Source: Sulfurimicrobium sp963779055
GTDB lineage: Bacteria > Pseudomonadota > Gammaproteobacteria > Burkholderiales > Sulfuricellaceae
NCBI GenBank assembly: GCA_963779055.1
Contig: CAVZWN010000002.1
Span: 62,001-126,000 of the forward strand
Reading direction: 5' to 3'
Length of the DNA stretch: 64,000 nt
The position numbers and the translations under genes were made by a program. Under the pieces are notes generated by a model that was given only the letters and a program-made list of their open reading frames with translations, did no database searches and was not told the DNA's origin. Of this stretch, positions 21,116 through 29,528 are shown piece by piece; within the stretch, counting starts at the first letter, position 1, and every line of letters begins with the position of its first letter.

Positions 21116-21122
21116 TGGTGCG
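21106..21122 (+). promoter_or_regulatory. NtrC enhancer site 1 of glnA
   Basis: TGCACCATGATGGTGCG matches TGCACYNNNNTGGTGCA at all but the last base. It lies about 110 bases upstream of the sigma-54 promoter and overlaps the 3' end of the CDF gene. Confidence 0.8.
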
Positions 21123-21136
21123 GACGGTCGGTCGGA

Positions 21137-21153
21137 TGCCTTATTGTGGTGCA
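21137..21153 (+). promoter_or_regulatory. NtrC site 2 of glnA (weaker)
   Basis: TGCCTTATTGTGGTGCA has a perfect right half TGGTGCA and a partial left half. It is spaced 31 bases (about three helix turns) from site 1, suiting cooperative binding. Confidence 0.6.
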
Positions 21154-21214
21154 TGAATTTTTCTGCATCTTCCGTAAATGGTTATGGCAAAATAGCTTTT
21201 TTTGCTTTAGCGCG

Positions 21215-21230
21215 TGGCATGCTTCATGCT
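21215..21230 (+). promoter_or_regulatory. Sigma-54 promoter of glnA
   Basis: TGGCATGCTTCATGCT has GG and GC ten bases apart. It lies 53 bases before the glnA start and downstream of two NtrC sites. Confidence 0.75.
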
Positions 21231-21283
21231 ACTAGGTGGTTTCACAGAATTTTTTACCCGTTATTTCGTTTAGGAGAATTAGT

Positions 21284-22693
21284 ATGGCGGTTGCTGATGT
21301 ATTGAAAATGATCAAGGACAACGAAGTCAAATTCGTTGATCTGCGTTTTACCGACACGCGCGGCAAAGAACAGCACGTTTCCATTCCTTCCCACGTGGTG
21401 AATGAAGGCTGGTTCGAAGACGGCCACGCTTTTGACGGTTCCTCCATCGCCGGCTGGAAAGGCATTCAGGCTTCCGACATGCAGCTGATGCCTGATCCGG
21501 AAACTGCCAACATGGACCCGTTCTTCGATGAATCCACCCTGATCATCACCTGCGACGTGGTCGAGCCTTCCGACGGCAAAGGCTATGACCGTTGCCCGCG
21601 CTCCATCGCCAAGCGCGCTGAAGCCTATCTGAAGTCCTCCGGTGTTGGTGACACTGCCTATTTCGGTCCAGAGCCAGAATTCTTCATTTTTGATTCCGTA
21701 ACCTGGCATGCCGACATGTCCGGCGCCTCGGTTTCCATCGATTCCGAAGAAGCAGCATGGTCTTCCAAGGCTCGCCTCGAAGGCGGCAACATGGGTCACC
21801 GTCCAGGCGTCAAGGGTGGTTATTTCCCTGTTCCTCCCGTCGATTCTTTCCAGGACATCCGTTCCGCCATGTGCCTGGCACTGGAAGAAATGGGCGTGCC
21901 GGTTGAGGTGCACCACCACGAAGTGGCGACTGCCGGCCAGTGCGAAATCGGCACCCGATTCAGCACCCTGGTGCAGCGCGCCGACTGGACCCAGATCCTG
22001 AAATACGTGGTACACAACGTGTCTCACGCCTATGGCAAGACCGCGACCTTCATGCCCAAGCCTATCGTCGGTGACAACGGTTCCGGCATGCACGTACACC
22101 AGTCGATCTGGAAAGACGGCAAAAACCTGTTTGCCGGCAACGGCTACGGCGGCCTGTCTGAAACCGCGCTCTACTACATCGGCGGCGTCATCAAGCATGC
22201 GCGCGCACTGAATGCGATCACCAACCCCGGCACCAACTCCTACAAGCGTCTGGTCCCCGGTTTCGAAGCCCCTGTGATGCTGGCCTACTCCGCCAAGAAC
22301 CGCTCCGCCTCGATCCGTATCCCGCACGTGGCCAGCGACAAGGGTCGCCGTGTTGAAGTGCGCTTCCCGGACCCTTCTTCCAACCCGTACCTGTGCTTCT
22401 CCGCACTGATGATGGCTGGCCTGGACGGCATCCAGAACAAGATTCACCCGGGCGATGCCATGGACAAGAATCTGTACGATCTGCCTCCGGAAGAAGAAAA
22501 GCTGGTTCCGACCGTGTGCTCTTCACTCGAGCAGGCACTTGAGTACCTGGACAACGACCGCGAGTTCCTGACTCGTGGCGGCGTGTTCTCCAATGACTGG
22601 ATCGATGCCTTCATCACGCTGAAGATGGAAGACGTGACCCGCTTCCGCATGACTACGCATCCGGTTGAGTTCGATATGTACTACAGCCTGTAA
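21284..22693 (+). CDS. glnA: Glutamine synthetase type I
   Basis: GSI-beta enzyme of 469 residues that makes glutamine from glutamate and ammonia. The start at 21284 (MAVADVLKMIKD) has TAGGAGAATT before it; a TTG further upstream is rejected. Motifs seen: DGSSIAGWKGIQASDM, the ATP-binding KPIVGDNGSGMHVHQS, and the adenylylation site Tyr in KNLYDLPPEEEK. It stands alone, followed by a terminator; ntrBC are not in the window. NtrC and sigma-54 sites ahead of it indicate induction in nitrogen shortage. Confidence 0.98.
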   Translation: MAVADVLKMIKDNEVKFVDLRFTDTRGKEQHVSIPSHVVNEGWFEDGHAFDGSSIAGWKGIQASDMQLMPDPETANMDPFFDESTLIITCDVVEPSDGKGYDRCPRSIAKRAEAYLKSSGVGDTAYFGPEPEFFIFDSVTWHADMSGASVSIDSEEAAWSSKARLEGGNMGHRPGVKGGYFPVPPVDSFQDIRSAMCLALEEMGVPVEVHHHEVATAGQCEIGTRFSTLVQRADWTQILKYVVHNVSHAYGKTATFMPKPIVGDNGSGMHVHQSIWKDGKNLFAGNGYGGLSETALYYIGGVIKHARALNAITNPGTNSYKRLVPGFEAPVMLAYSAKNRSASIRIPHVASDKGRRVEVRFPDPSSNPYLCFSALMMAGLDGIQNKIHPGDAMDKNLYDLPPEEEKLVPTVCSSLEQALEYLDNDREFLTRGGVFSNDWIDAFITLKMEDVTRFRMTTHPVEFDMYYSL

Positions 22694-22711
22694 TTCCGGC
22701 TGCTGTAAAAG

Positions 22712-22738
22712 AAAAAGGGCGCTTCGGCGCCCTTTTTT
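22712..22738 (+). terminator. Bidirectional terminator between glnA and rnpB
   Basis: GGGCGC-TTCG-GCGCCC is flanked by AAAAA on the left and TTTTTT on the right. It can therefore stop glnA transcripts on the plus strand and rnpB transcripts on the minus strand. Confidence 0.9.
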
Positions 22739-22748
22739 ATTGAGGATG

Positions 22749-23099
22749 AGGTGAAGCTGGCCGATAAGCCGGGTTCTGTCGTGGACAGTCATTCCTCTAG
22801 GCGCTGGATTACTCCAGCGCTCAAGCAGCCTACCCGGGGGCAACGCGAGCAGCGCCAGTGCCCCCCTATTTGGCCTTGCTCCGGATGGGGTTTAGCCTGC
22901 CATTCCTGTTGCCAGGAACGCGGTGAGCTCTTACCTCGCCATTTCAACCTTACCTGATCCCTTGCGGGCCATCGGCGGTATATTTTCTGTGCCACTTTCC
23001 ATCGCCTCACGGCGTCCGGCCGTTAGCCGGCATCCTGCTCTGTGGAGCCCGGACTTTCCTCTGCATGGAAAACCATACAGCGACTGCCTAGCCAGCTTC
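22749..23099 (-). ncRNA. rnpB: RNase P RNA (class A)
   Basis: About 351 nucleotides on the minus strand. The 5' end (GAAGCTGGCTAGGCAGTCGC) pairs with the 3' end (GGCCAGCTTC) to form P1. The universally conserved segments GAGGAAAGTCCGGGCTCC and GACAGAACCCGGCTTATCGG are present. It is the catalytic subunit of the tRNA 5'-processing enzyme. The ends are estimated from the P1 helix and may be off by a few bases. Confidence 0.96.
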
Positions 23100-23106
23100 G
23101 GGTTGG

Positions 23107-23115
23107 ATTTTAGCA
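23107..23115 (-). promoter_or_regulatory. Extended -10 promoter of rnpB
   Basis: On the minus strand TGCTAAAAT is an extended -10 element seven bases from the inferred RNA start. No good -35 lies at the matching distance. Confidence 0.5.
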
Positions 23116-23166
23116 TGATTCGTGCTATAAATCCCGAGTAAGTTAGTCAACAATAGGACTCGCCTC

Positions 23167-24195
23167 ATGGATCTGACTTTTTTGCGCGCCACTGTCCAGA
23201 GAAACTGCCATATCAGCGATGCGCAACACGCCCGCAATTACACGCTGTGCACCTATTTGCTGAAAATGCGCGAATTTTACCGCTGGGAACAGGGCTACCC
23301 TTTCAATGCGGCCCTCCCCAAGGATGAGCTGGGAAACTGGATCACTGGCCGGGAAATGTTGTGGGAGCAGCTGGAGGAAAGTGCTTTTGAACCGCTGCGC
23401 CTGGGACAGGGCGATGTCGATCCGTTCGAAACCACGACCATCAACCGTGAGCTGGCCGCGCAGGGGCTGGTTTATAGCGGCGGTTATGGCGGGTATGCCG
23501 CGCCGCATTTCTTTCTCGCCGAACTGCTGCGCAAGGAAGAACGGCATGGTCTCACCGCTTACATCGCCGGGCATGAACATGCGCGCGATATGGCCGCACC
23601 GCCCGCCATGCTGCTGGATGGCACGCTGTTCATCCGGCGCGAATCCATTCGGCGCATGCTATGGGAGAAAATCGAGGAATGGCGCTGGAAGCAGAAGCAG
23701 GATGCCATGGCGCGGGCAATGGCCTGCTACGATTTCGACGCCGATTTTGATCTGGCGCTGGAACGGATGACCGACAACGAAGTCGAGTCGGCACTGCTGC
23801 ATGAAGTGGGTGAATGGCGTGCGGAAGAAAAACTGGGGCAGGAGTGGACGGCTTTGCTGCTGGATCTTTCCGCGACGCGAGGTGAACTGGTGGCGCGGGC
23901 GGTACGCGACCACCTGGCCGATTGTGTTTCAACGCTCCCCGCCTTGCTGGAGCAGAAGCATGAAGCCAGCCTGCATTTTTACTTCGCCAACCTCAGGGGC
24001 ATGCGCCGTGAGCTGTTTCCCGAGCTGAACGAAGCCTATCAGCGCTGGGTTGATGGAGATCGCATGCAGGCCCTGCAGAAGCAGGTGGAGCAGGGTGCTG
24101 AACGCTGGCTGGAAACCGCACAGAGTCTGGTAAAAATACATCAGGGCCGTCCGGATACCTGCGCCGAAGAAATCGGCCGCATGTACGGGAAATAG
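23167..24195 (+). CDS. Conserved hypothetical protein (Sfum_1244-like)
   Basis: Soluble protein of 342 residues with no signal peptide or membrane helix. It is rich in Glu, Trp and Leu, and largely alpha-helical by composition. Recognisable stretches are DAQHARNYTLCTYLLKMREF near the N-terminus, FYRWEQG, and AGHEHARDMAAPPAML in the middle. I think it belongs to the family labelled Sfum_1244, common in sulfur- and iron-cycling proteobacteria, but this is from memory. No catalytic motif is evident. It is divergent from rnpB and convergent with pyrC. Confidence 0.7.
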   Translation: MDLTFLRATVQRNCHISDAQHARNYTLCTYLLKMREFYRWEQGYPFNAALPKDELGNWITGREMLWEQLEESAFEPLRLGQGDVDPFETTTINRELAAQGLVYSGGYGGYAAPHFFLAELLRKEERHGLTAYIAGHEHARDMAAPPAMLLDGTLFIRRESIRRMLWEKIEEWRWKQKQDAMARAMACYDFDADFDLALERMTDNEVESALLHEVGEWRAEEKLGQEWTALLLDLSATRGELVARAVRDHLADCVSTLPALLEQKHEASLHFYFANLRGMRRELFPELNEAYQRWVDGDRMQALQKQVEQGAERWLETAQSLVKIHQGRPDTCAEEIGRMYGK

Positions 24196-24198
24196 CGT

Positions 24199-25230
24199 TC
24201 AGGCCAGCTTCCAGCCGACCTTCTCCCCAGCCCGCAGCGGTATGAGTGTTTCGCCGCCGAAAGGCAGTTCTTTCGGCACTTCCCAGTCTTCCCTGGTCAG
24301 CGTGATCACGCCTGTATTGCGCGGCAGACGGTAAAAGTCGGCGCCGTAAAAACTGGCAAAAGCCTCCAGTTTATCGAGTGCGCTGGCCGCTTCGAACACC
24401 TCTGCATAAAGTTCCAGTGCCGCGTGGGCGGTGTAGATACCAGCGCATCCGCAGGCGGATTCCTTGGCATTCCTGGCATGCGGGGCGCTGTCGGTGCCAA
24501 GGAAAAACTTGGAGTTGCCGCTGGTGGCGGCGCCGATCAAAGCCCAGCGGTGCTCTTCGCGTTTCAGGACCGGCAGGCAGTACATATGCGGGCGCATCCC
24601 TCCGGCGAACATCGCGTTGCGGCTGTAGAGCAGGTGGTGGACGGTGATGGTGGCCGCGACATTGGCGGGCGCGGCCTTGACGAATTCCACGGCCTGACGG
24701 GTGGTGATGTGCTCGAATACGACCCGCAGGCGGGGGTAACGATCCAGCAGCGGCACCAGCACCTTGCCGATAAATACCTGTTCGCGGTCGAACACGTCTA
24801 CCAGGGGGTGCGTATCTTCGCCATGCACCAGCAGCGGCAAATCATGCTCCTGCATTGCTTCCAGTGCAGCATGACACTTGTGGATATCGGTGACGCCGGA
24901 ATCGGAATTGGTGGTGGCGCCGGCCGGGTAGAGTTTCACGCCATGCACCATGCCGCTGGCCTTGGCCTTTGCGATTTCCTCGGGTGCGGTGTTGTCAGTC
25001 AGATAAAGGGTCATCAGCGGCTGAAAATCGGAGCCGGCGGGTAGTGCGGCGAGGATGCGCTGACGGTAGGCCAGCGCCAGCTCGGTCGTGCTCACCGGCG
25101 GGCGCAGATTGGGCATGACGATGGCGCGTGCGAAGCGCTGAGCCGTGTCGGCAAGGACGGCGTGCAGGTGTTCGCCGTCGCGCAGGTGCAGATGCCAGTC
25201 GTCGGGGCGGGTGAGGGTCAGGGTTTCCAT
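24199..25230 (-). CDS. pyrC: Dihydroorotase (class II)
   Basis: Zinc enzyme of pyrimidine synthesis, 343 residues, the E. coli PyrC length. The metal ligands start with the HxH in PDDWHLHLRDGEHL. The carboxylated Lys lies in GVKLYPAGATTNSDSGV, further His ligands in LVHGEDTH and VFEHITT, and the catalytic Asp in LGTDSAPHARNAKE. It is monocistronic as far as can be seen. Confidence 0.96.
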   Translation of the reverse strand: METLTLTRPDDWHLHLRDGEHLHAVLADTAQRFARAIVMPNLRPPVSTTELALAYRQRILAALPAGSDFQPLMTLYLTDNTAPEEIAKAKASGMVHGVKLYPAGATTNSDSGVTDIHKCHAALEAMQEHDLPLLVHGEDTHPLVDVFDREQVFIGKVLVPLLDRYPRLRVVFEHITTRQAVEFVKAAPANVAATITVHHLLYSRNAMFAGGMRPHMYCLPVLKREEHRWALIGAATSGNSKFFLGTDSAPHARNAKESACGCAGIYTAHAALELYAEVFEAASALDKLEAFASFYGADFYRLPRNTGVITLTREDWEVPKELPFGGETLIPLRAGEKVGWKLA

Positions 25231-25256
25231 GACGTGATCCTAATAATGAGCCGTTT

Positions 25257-26117
25257 TCATTTTAACTGTAGTGCCCTGTCATACAAGGCATTTTTCTTTT
25301 CGCCGCTGATATCCGCTGCCAGCCTGACCGCCTGCTTGAGCGGCAATTCAGCCAGCAGCAGTTGCAATATGCGCTGCGCTTCGGCGCTGATGCCTTCTTC
25401 AACGACTACTGGCGCGCCTGACACCAGCAGAACGAATTCGCCGCGCTGGCGGTTGGGGTCGCCAGCCAGCCAGGCGGGCGCATCTGCCAGTTTGCAGGTG
25501 TGGATGCTTTCGAACAGCTTGGTGAGTTCGCGCGCGAAGGTGATGTCCCGTTCGCCGCCCAGCACCTTGAGCACATCATCGACAGTTTCAACAATGCGGT
25601 GAGGCGCTTCGTAGAAGGCCAGGATACAGGGCAGTTCCCGGAGCGCTTCCAGTTCCTTGCGCCGGGCGCTGGCTTTGGCGGACAGAAAACCATAGAAAAG
25701 AAAGTGAGGGTCTTCCCTGCCTGCGGCAGAAAGCGCGCAAATCGCGGCATTCGGGCCGGGCAGGGGAATCACCGGCAAGCCGGCTGCGCGGACTGCCTGC
25801 ACCAGGATGACCCCCGGATCGCTAATGCCCGGCGTGCCTGCATCGGAAACCAGCGCCACGTTCTTTCCTTCCTGCAGCGCCGCGATGATTTTAGGTGCGG
25901 CAACCCGTTCGTTATGCTCGTGCAGCGCCATCAGCCTGGCAGATATCCCGTAATGCCCGAGCAGATGTGAAGTATTGCGCGTGTCTTCGGCAGCGATGAT
26001 ATCCGCAGATTTCAGAATATCCAGCGCACGCAGGGTGATATCCCGCAAATTTCCAATCGGCGTGGCAACCACATATAATGTGCCTCTGTCATTAATAGGT
26101 TCCTGCTCTGGATGCAA
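25257..26117 (-). CDS. rsmI: 16S rRNA 2'-O-ribose C1402 methyltransferase
   Basis: SAM-dependent methyltransferase of 286 residues. Family motifs are YVVATPIGNLRDIT, AEDTRNTSHLL, SDAGTPGISDPGVILV and PLPGPNAAI. No ATG is available near the N-terminus; a TTG at 26117 gives the expected length. That start overlaps by six bases the start of the divergent LpoA-like gene, an unusual head-to-head arrangement. The rsmI/LpoA-like/yraN neighbourhood is conserved in gamma- and betaproteobacteria. Confidence 0.92.
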   Translation of the reverse strand: MHPEQEPINDRGTLYVVATPIGNLRDITLRALDILKSADIIAAEDTRNTSHLLGHYGISARLMALHEHNERVAAPKIIAALQEGKNVALVSDAGTPGISDPGVILVQAVRAAGLPVIPLPGPNAAICALSAAGREDPHFLFYGFLSAKASARRKELEALRELPCILAFYEAPHRIVETVDDVLKVLGGERDITFARELTKLFESIHTCKLADAPAWLAGDPNRQRGEFVLLVSGAPVVVEEGISAEAQRILQLLLAELPLKQAVRLAADISGEKKNALYDRALQLK

Positions 26118-27323
26118 CGTTTCCTCACTTTTCTGCTGATATTCTTTGTTGTGACGCTGGCGGCCTGTTCCAGCGCCCCCGAAAGACCGGCACGCATCAC
26201 GCCGGTGCCGGCAACCAAAGCCGCGCCTGAGACGCCTGTCAAGCCGGCGCCTGAGGTTGAAGTCATACTCTCACCGCTGGCCAGCAGCGCTCCGCCCGTA
26301 GTCGCCAACGGGGATTTTTCTCTCCGTCAGCCTCCTGCAACAGCGCCGGTAATGCCTGAAAAATCCCATATCGCCTTGTTGTTGCCGCTCAAGTCTTCCG
26401 CGTTTGGCCCCGCAGCCGAAGTGGTCAGACAGGGCTTCATGGCCGGAGCATCGGTTCAGCCAGGCATTTTGCCGGTCATAGTCTACCCCAGTGGCGGTGA
26501 AAGCGAGGATATTCTGGCCACATACCGGCAGGCAACTCAGGCCGGTGCAAGCATCGTGGTAGGCCCGCTGACCCGGAATGGCGTTTCGGCGCTTGCCGCC
26601 AGCGCCCAGGTGGACGTCCCTACGCTGGCACTCAATCAGCCTGAGCAGCGCGTCGAATTGCCTCCCCGGCTGTATGTGTTCGGACTCGCGGCCGACATGG
26701 AGGCTCGCCAGATGGCCCGCATTGCATTTGCAGAAGGCCGCAGGAGCGCCGTGGTGATCACCTCTGAAAGCATGCTGTCAAAACGTATCCAGCAAGCCTT
26801 CGCCGAAGAGTGGTCCGCGCTTGGCGGGTCGGCCAGGCAACTGGTCTTTAACGGATCCAATCCGGCCGTCATTCGCGGCGAACTGACCAGACTGGCGCCG
26901 GATGCGCTGTTTTTTGCCATGGACAGCCGCGATGCGCGCTTCCTGAACCCCTTTCTCGGTCAGGATCTACCCATTTATGCGACTTCCCAGATTTATGCCG
27001 GAAGTGGCAGCCTGCAGAAATACCATGACCTGAATGGCGTGCAGTTCATCGATATGCCCTGGCTGTTGCAACCGGATCATCTTGCAGTCATGGTGTATCC
27101 GCGACCGGATGCCTCACTCTCTGCCGACATGGAACGTCTTTATGCGCTCGGTATCGATGCCTGGCGCCTGGCGCTGCAATTGCAGTCCACCGCGCCCGGC
27201 ATGCCGTTCAGCCTGGATGGCGTGACCGGCAGGCTCGCGCTGGATGCCCGCACGCACCAGATCGACCGGGAAGGTGCGCGTGCAGAGTTCAGCACCGGAG
27301 AAGCTGTTTTACTGGCGCCATGA
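26112..27323 (+). CDS. LpoA-type penicillin-binding protein activator
   Basis: Outer-membrane lipoprotein of 403 residues with signal peptide and lipobox (LIFFVVTLAACSS). A Pro/Ala-rich linker follows, then a periplasmic-binding-like domain (HIALLLPLKSSAFGPAAEVV, VIVYPSGGESEDILATYR). This matches the C-terminal half of E. coli LpoA. The N-terminal TPR half of LpoA is missing, as is usual in betaproteobacteria. It should stimulate a class A penicillin-binding protein. The stop overlaps the yraN start by four bases. Confidence 0.85.
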   Translation: MQRFLTFLLIFFVVTLAACSSAPERPARITPVPATKAAPETPVKPAPEVEVILSPLASSAPPVVANGDFSLRQPPATAPVMPEKSHIALLLPLKSSAFGPAAEVVRQGFMAGASVQPGILPVIVYPSGGESEDILATYRQATQAGASIVVGPLTRNGVSALAASAQVDVPTLALNQPEQRVELPPRLYVFGLAADMEARQMARIAFAEGRRSAVVITSESMLSKRIQQAFAEEWSALGGSARQLVFNGSNPAVIRGELTRLAPDALFFAMDSRDARFLNPFLGQDLPIYATSQIYAGSGSLQKYHDLNGVQFIDMPWLLQPDHLAVMVYPRPDASLSADMERLYALGIDAWRLALQLQSTAPGMPFSLDGVTGRLALDARTHQIDREGARAEFSTGEAVLLAP

Positions 27324-27655
27324 TGGATGCAGGCAAGGAGGCGGAGAATTGTGCTGCATCCTTTCTGCAAAAACAGGGATTGCGCCTGGTGGCAAGAAAT
27401 TACCGCTGCCGCATGGGTGAGATCGACCTGATCATGGAGCATGCGGGCACTCTGGTGTTCGTGGAAGTTCGCTTGCGGCGCAGCGAAGGCTTTGGCGGCG
27501 CCGCGGCGAGCATCACCGGGCATAAACAGCGTAAACTGATCCATGCCGCAGAGCATTATTTGCAGCAGCAGGCAAAGCAGCCACCCTGCCGCTTCGACGC
27601 ATTGTTGCTGGACGGCGCCAAGATTGAATGGATTAAAGATGCGTTTAGCGCATAG
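27320..27655 (+). CDS. yraN: YraN-family (UPF0102) nuclease-like protein
   Basis: Protein of 111 residues with the restriction-endonuclease-like core: GKEAENCAASFLQKQGLRL, then RCRMGEIDLIMEHAGTLVFVEVRLR. The Asp and Glu/x/Arg positions of the PD-(D/E)XK-like core are kept, with Arg where Lys is common. The biochemical role is poorly known. It overlaps the LpoA-type gene by four bases. Confidence 0.9.
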   Translation: MMDAGKEAENCAASFLQKQGLRLVARNYRCRMGEIDLIMEHAGTLVFVEVRLRRSEGFGGAAASITGHKQRKLIHAAEHYLQQQAKQPPCRFDALLLDGAKIEWIKDAFSA

Positions 27656-27687
27656 AATCCCGGCTGAACCTTATTTCTGAATACACT

Positions 27688-28278
27688 ATGGATATTGTCT
27701 CCCGCATCGGCCATCATTTTACCGACAGTGCGCACGTTAAATTGCAGGCGCTGGATCTTCTGGCCGAACCGATCGCCATCACCGCGGAACGGGTGGTGCA
27801 GTGCCTGCTGGCCGAAGGCAAGGTACTGAGCTGTGGTAACGGCGGCTCGGCAGGCGATGCGCAGCATTTTGCCTCGGAAATGCTTAACCGCTTCGAGATG
27901 GAACGACCGGGCCTGGCCGCCATGGCGCTCACCACGGACAGTTCGACCATCACTTCGATCGCCAACGATTATTCCTACGACCTGATATTTTCCAAGCAGG
28001 TACGTGCACTGGGGCAACCCCAGGACATGCTGCTGGCGATCTCCACCAGCGGCAATTCGCGTAATGTAATCGAGGCCATCCAGGCTGCCCATGAGCGGGA
28101 AATGGGCGTGATCGCGCTTACCGGCAAGGGCGGCGGACAAATGGCTGAACTTTTACGCCCGGAAGATATCCATCTCTGTGTACCTTCGGAGAGCACCGCC
28201 CGTATTCAGGAAGTACACCTGCTGGTCATCCACTGCCTGTGTGATGCCATTGACTGTCTGTTACTTGGAGTTGAATAA
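27688..28278 (+). CDS. gmhA: Phosphoheptose isomerase / DiaA-like SIS protein
   Basis: SIS-domain protein of 196 residues. The motifs GNGGSAGDAQHFASEMLNRF and STSGNSRNVIEAI are typical of GmhA, which converts sedoheptulose 7-phosphate to heptose 7-phosphate. In enterobacteria the gene at this spot is diaA, an activator of DnaA. In betaproteobacteria it is normally annotated as GmhA. The heptose adenylyltransferase gene two positions downstream supports the heptose role, but DiaA activity cannot be excluded. Confidence 0.85.
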   Translation: MDIVSRIGHHFTDSAHVKLQALDLLAEPIAITAERVVQCLLAEGKVLSCGNGGSAGDAQHFASEMLNRFEMERPGLAAMALTTDSSTITSIANDYSYDLIFSKQVRALGQPQDMLLAISTSGNSRNVIEAIQAAHEREMGVIALTGKGGGQMAELLRPEDIHLCVPSESTARIQEVHLLVIHCLCDAIDCLLLGVE

Positions 28279-28279
28279 A

Positions 28280-28846
28280 ATGCGTCGTTTATTGCCTGTA
28301 CTGCTGCTTGCTGTCATTCCCGCCCTGCAGGGCTGTTTCCCCGTCATAGCCACGGGCGTGGGCGCCGGGGCGCTGATGGCGGGTGACCGCCGTACCTCCG
28401 GCATCTATATCGAGGATCAGGGCATCGAACTCAAGGCGGTCAGCCGTATCGAGGATAAATACAAGAGCGACATCCACGTCAACGCGACCAGCTTCAATCG
28501 CCATGTGCTGCTGACTGGAGAAGTCCCCTCTGAAGAAACGAAACAGGGCGTAAGCGCGATAGTGATGGGCGTGCCGAATGTGAACGATGTCACCAACGAA
28601 ATGGCAATCGGTAATGTAGCGCCCCTATCCTCGCGCAGCAACGACACCTTCATCACCTCCAAGGTCAAGGGGCGCATGATCGATGCCAATCGCTTTGCGC
28701 CTAACCATGTCAAGGTGATAACCGAGAATAGCGTGGTTTACCTGATGGGCATGGTGACGCGCAAGGAAGCCGATGATGCGGCGGAAATCGCACGCACCAC
28801 CACTGACGTGCGCAAGGTTGTAAAAGTATTCGAATATCTCGACTGA
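28280..28846 (+). CDS. BON-domain lipoprotein (DolP/YraP type)
   Basis: Outer-membrane lipoprotein of 188 residues starting at ATG 28280, one base after the gmhA stop. The signal peptide ends in the lipobox LQGCFPV. Two BON domains follow (DKYKSDIHVNATSFNRHVLL and MIDANRFAPNHVKVITENSVVYL). DolP proteins support outer-membrane integrity. The position after the SIS gene is the same as in E. coli. Confidence 0.9.
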   Translation: MRRLLPVLLLAVIPALQGCFPVIATGVGAGALMAGDRRTSGIYIEDQGIELKAVSRIEDKYKSDIHVNATSFNRHVLLTGEVPSEETKQGVSAIVMGVPNVNDVTNEMAIGNVAPLSSRSNDTFITSKVKGRMIDANRFAPNHVKVITENSVVYLMGMVTRKEADDAAEIARTTTDVRKVVKVFEYLD

Positions 28847-28859
28847 CCTGAACCCCGTT

Positions 28860-29348
28860 TTGACTCTTTCTTCCCCTGATTTCGAGCGCAAGATCTGCAC
28901 GCCGGCCGAGCTGTGGGCTCGAGCTGGCGAACTGCCGCACCCCCTGGTGTTCACCAACGGCTGTTTCGATATCCTGCACCGCGGCCATGTCACCTATCTG
29001 GCCCAGGCGCGGGCGCTGGGTGCCAGCCTGATCGTCGGGGTCAATAGCGACGCTTCGGTCAGACGTCTGGGTAAGGGTGACGACCGCCCGGTGAACAACG
29101 AAAACGACCGCATGGCCGTGCTGGCCGCGCTGGAAAGCGTCAGCCTGGTCATTTCTTTCGATGAAGACACGCCGCTGGAACTAATCCTCGCCTGCAAGCC
29201 GGAAATACTGGTCAAAGGCGGCGACTGGACAGTGGAGAACATCGTCGGAGCGCGGGAAGTGCTGGGCTGGGGCGGGGAAGTCCATTCCATCCCTTTCCTG
29301 TTCGAGCGCTCGACCACTTCTACCATCGCCAAGATTCGTGCCCTTTAA
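28860..29348 (+). CDS. rfaE2: Heptose 1-phosphate adenylyltransferase
   Basis: Cytidylyltransferase-like enzyme of 162 residues corresponding to the C-terminal half of HldE. It has the motifs FTNGCFDILHRGHVTYLAQA, GVNSDASVRRLGKG and RSTTSTIAKIR. It adds AMP to heptose 1-phosphate on the way to ADP-heptose for LPS. The start is a TTG at 28860 without a clear ribosome binding site. The kinase half is not in the window. Confidence 0.93.
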   Translation: MTLSSPDFERKICTPAELWARAGELPHPLVFTNGCFDILHRGHVTYLAQARALGASLIVGVNSDASVRRLGKGDDRPVNNENDRMAVLAALESVSLVISFDEDTPLELILACKPEILVKGGDWTVENIVGAREVLGWGGEVHSIPFLFERSTTSTIAKIRAL

Positions 29349-29375
29349 TGTGAAATTTGCAAAACCGGCCCCCAG

Positions 29376-29522
29376 ACCCCTCCCGGCCTCCCAACCCCTC
29401 CCAGCCTCCCCTTGTCAGGGGAGGGGCAGATCGGGGAGGAGGACGCGCTTCCCCCCTGAAACGGGTCAAGCAGGCAATCCGCATAGCGGATGCTCGCACA
29501 AGGGGGGGATTGAGGGGGGTTT
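29376..29522 (-). repeat. G/C-tract palindromic repeat, copy 2 (interrupted)
   Basis: Copy in the opposite orientation to copy 1, between rfaE2 and the FAD-linked oxidase gene. The right half is split: CCCCCCTGA and CAAGGGGGG are separated by about 40 unrelated bases that include ATCCGCATAGCGGAT, a small hairpin. The end GAGGGGGGTT lies just ahead of the oxidase start codon. The whole gap between the two genes is this repeat. Confidence 0.85.
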
Positions 29523-29528
29523 GCGGTC

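Noticed and set aside
21254..22447. Long open frame antisense to glnA
   Set aside because: Shadow of a highly conserved gene; composition Gly/His/Val-rich with no family resemblance.
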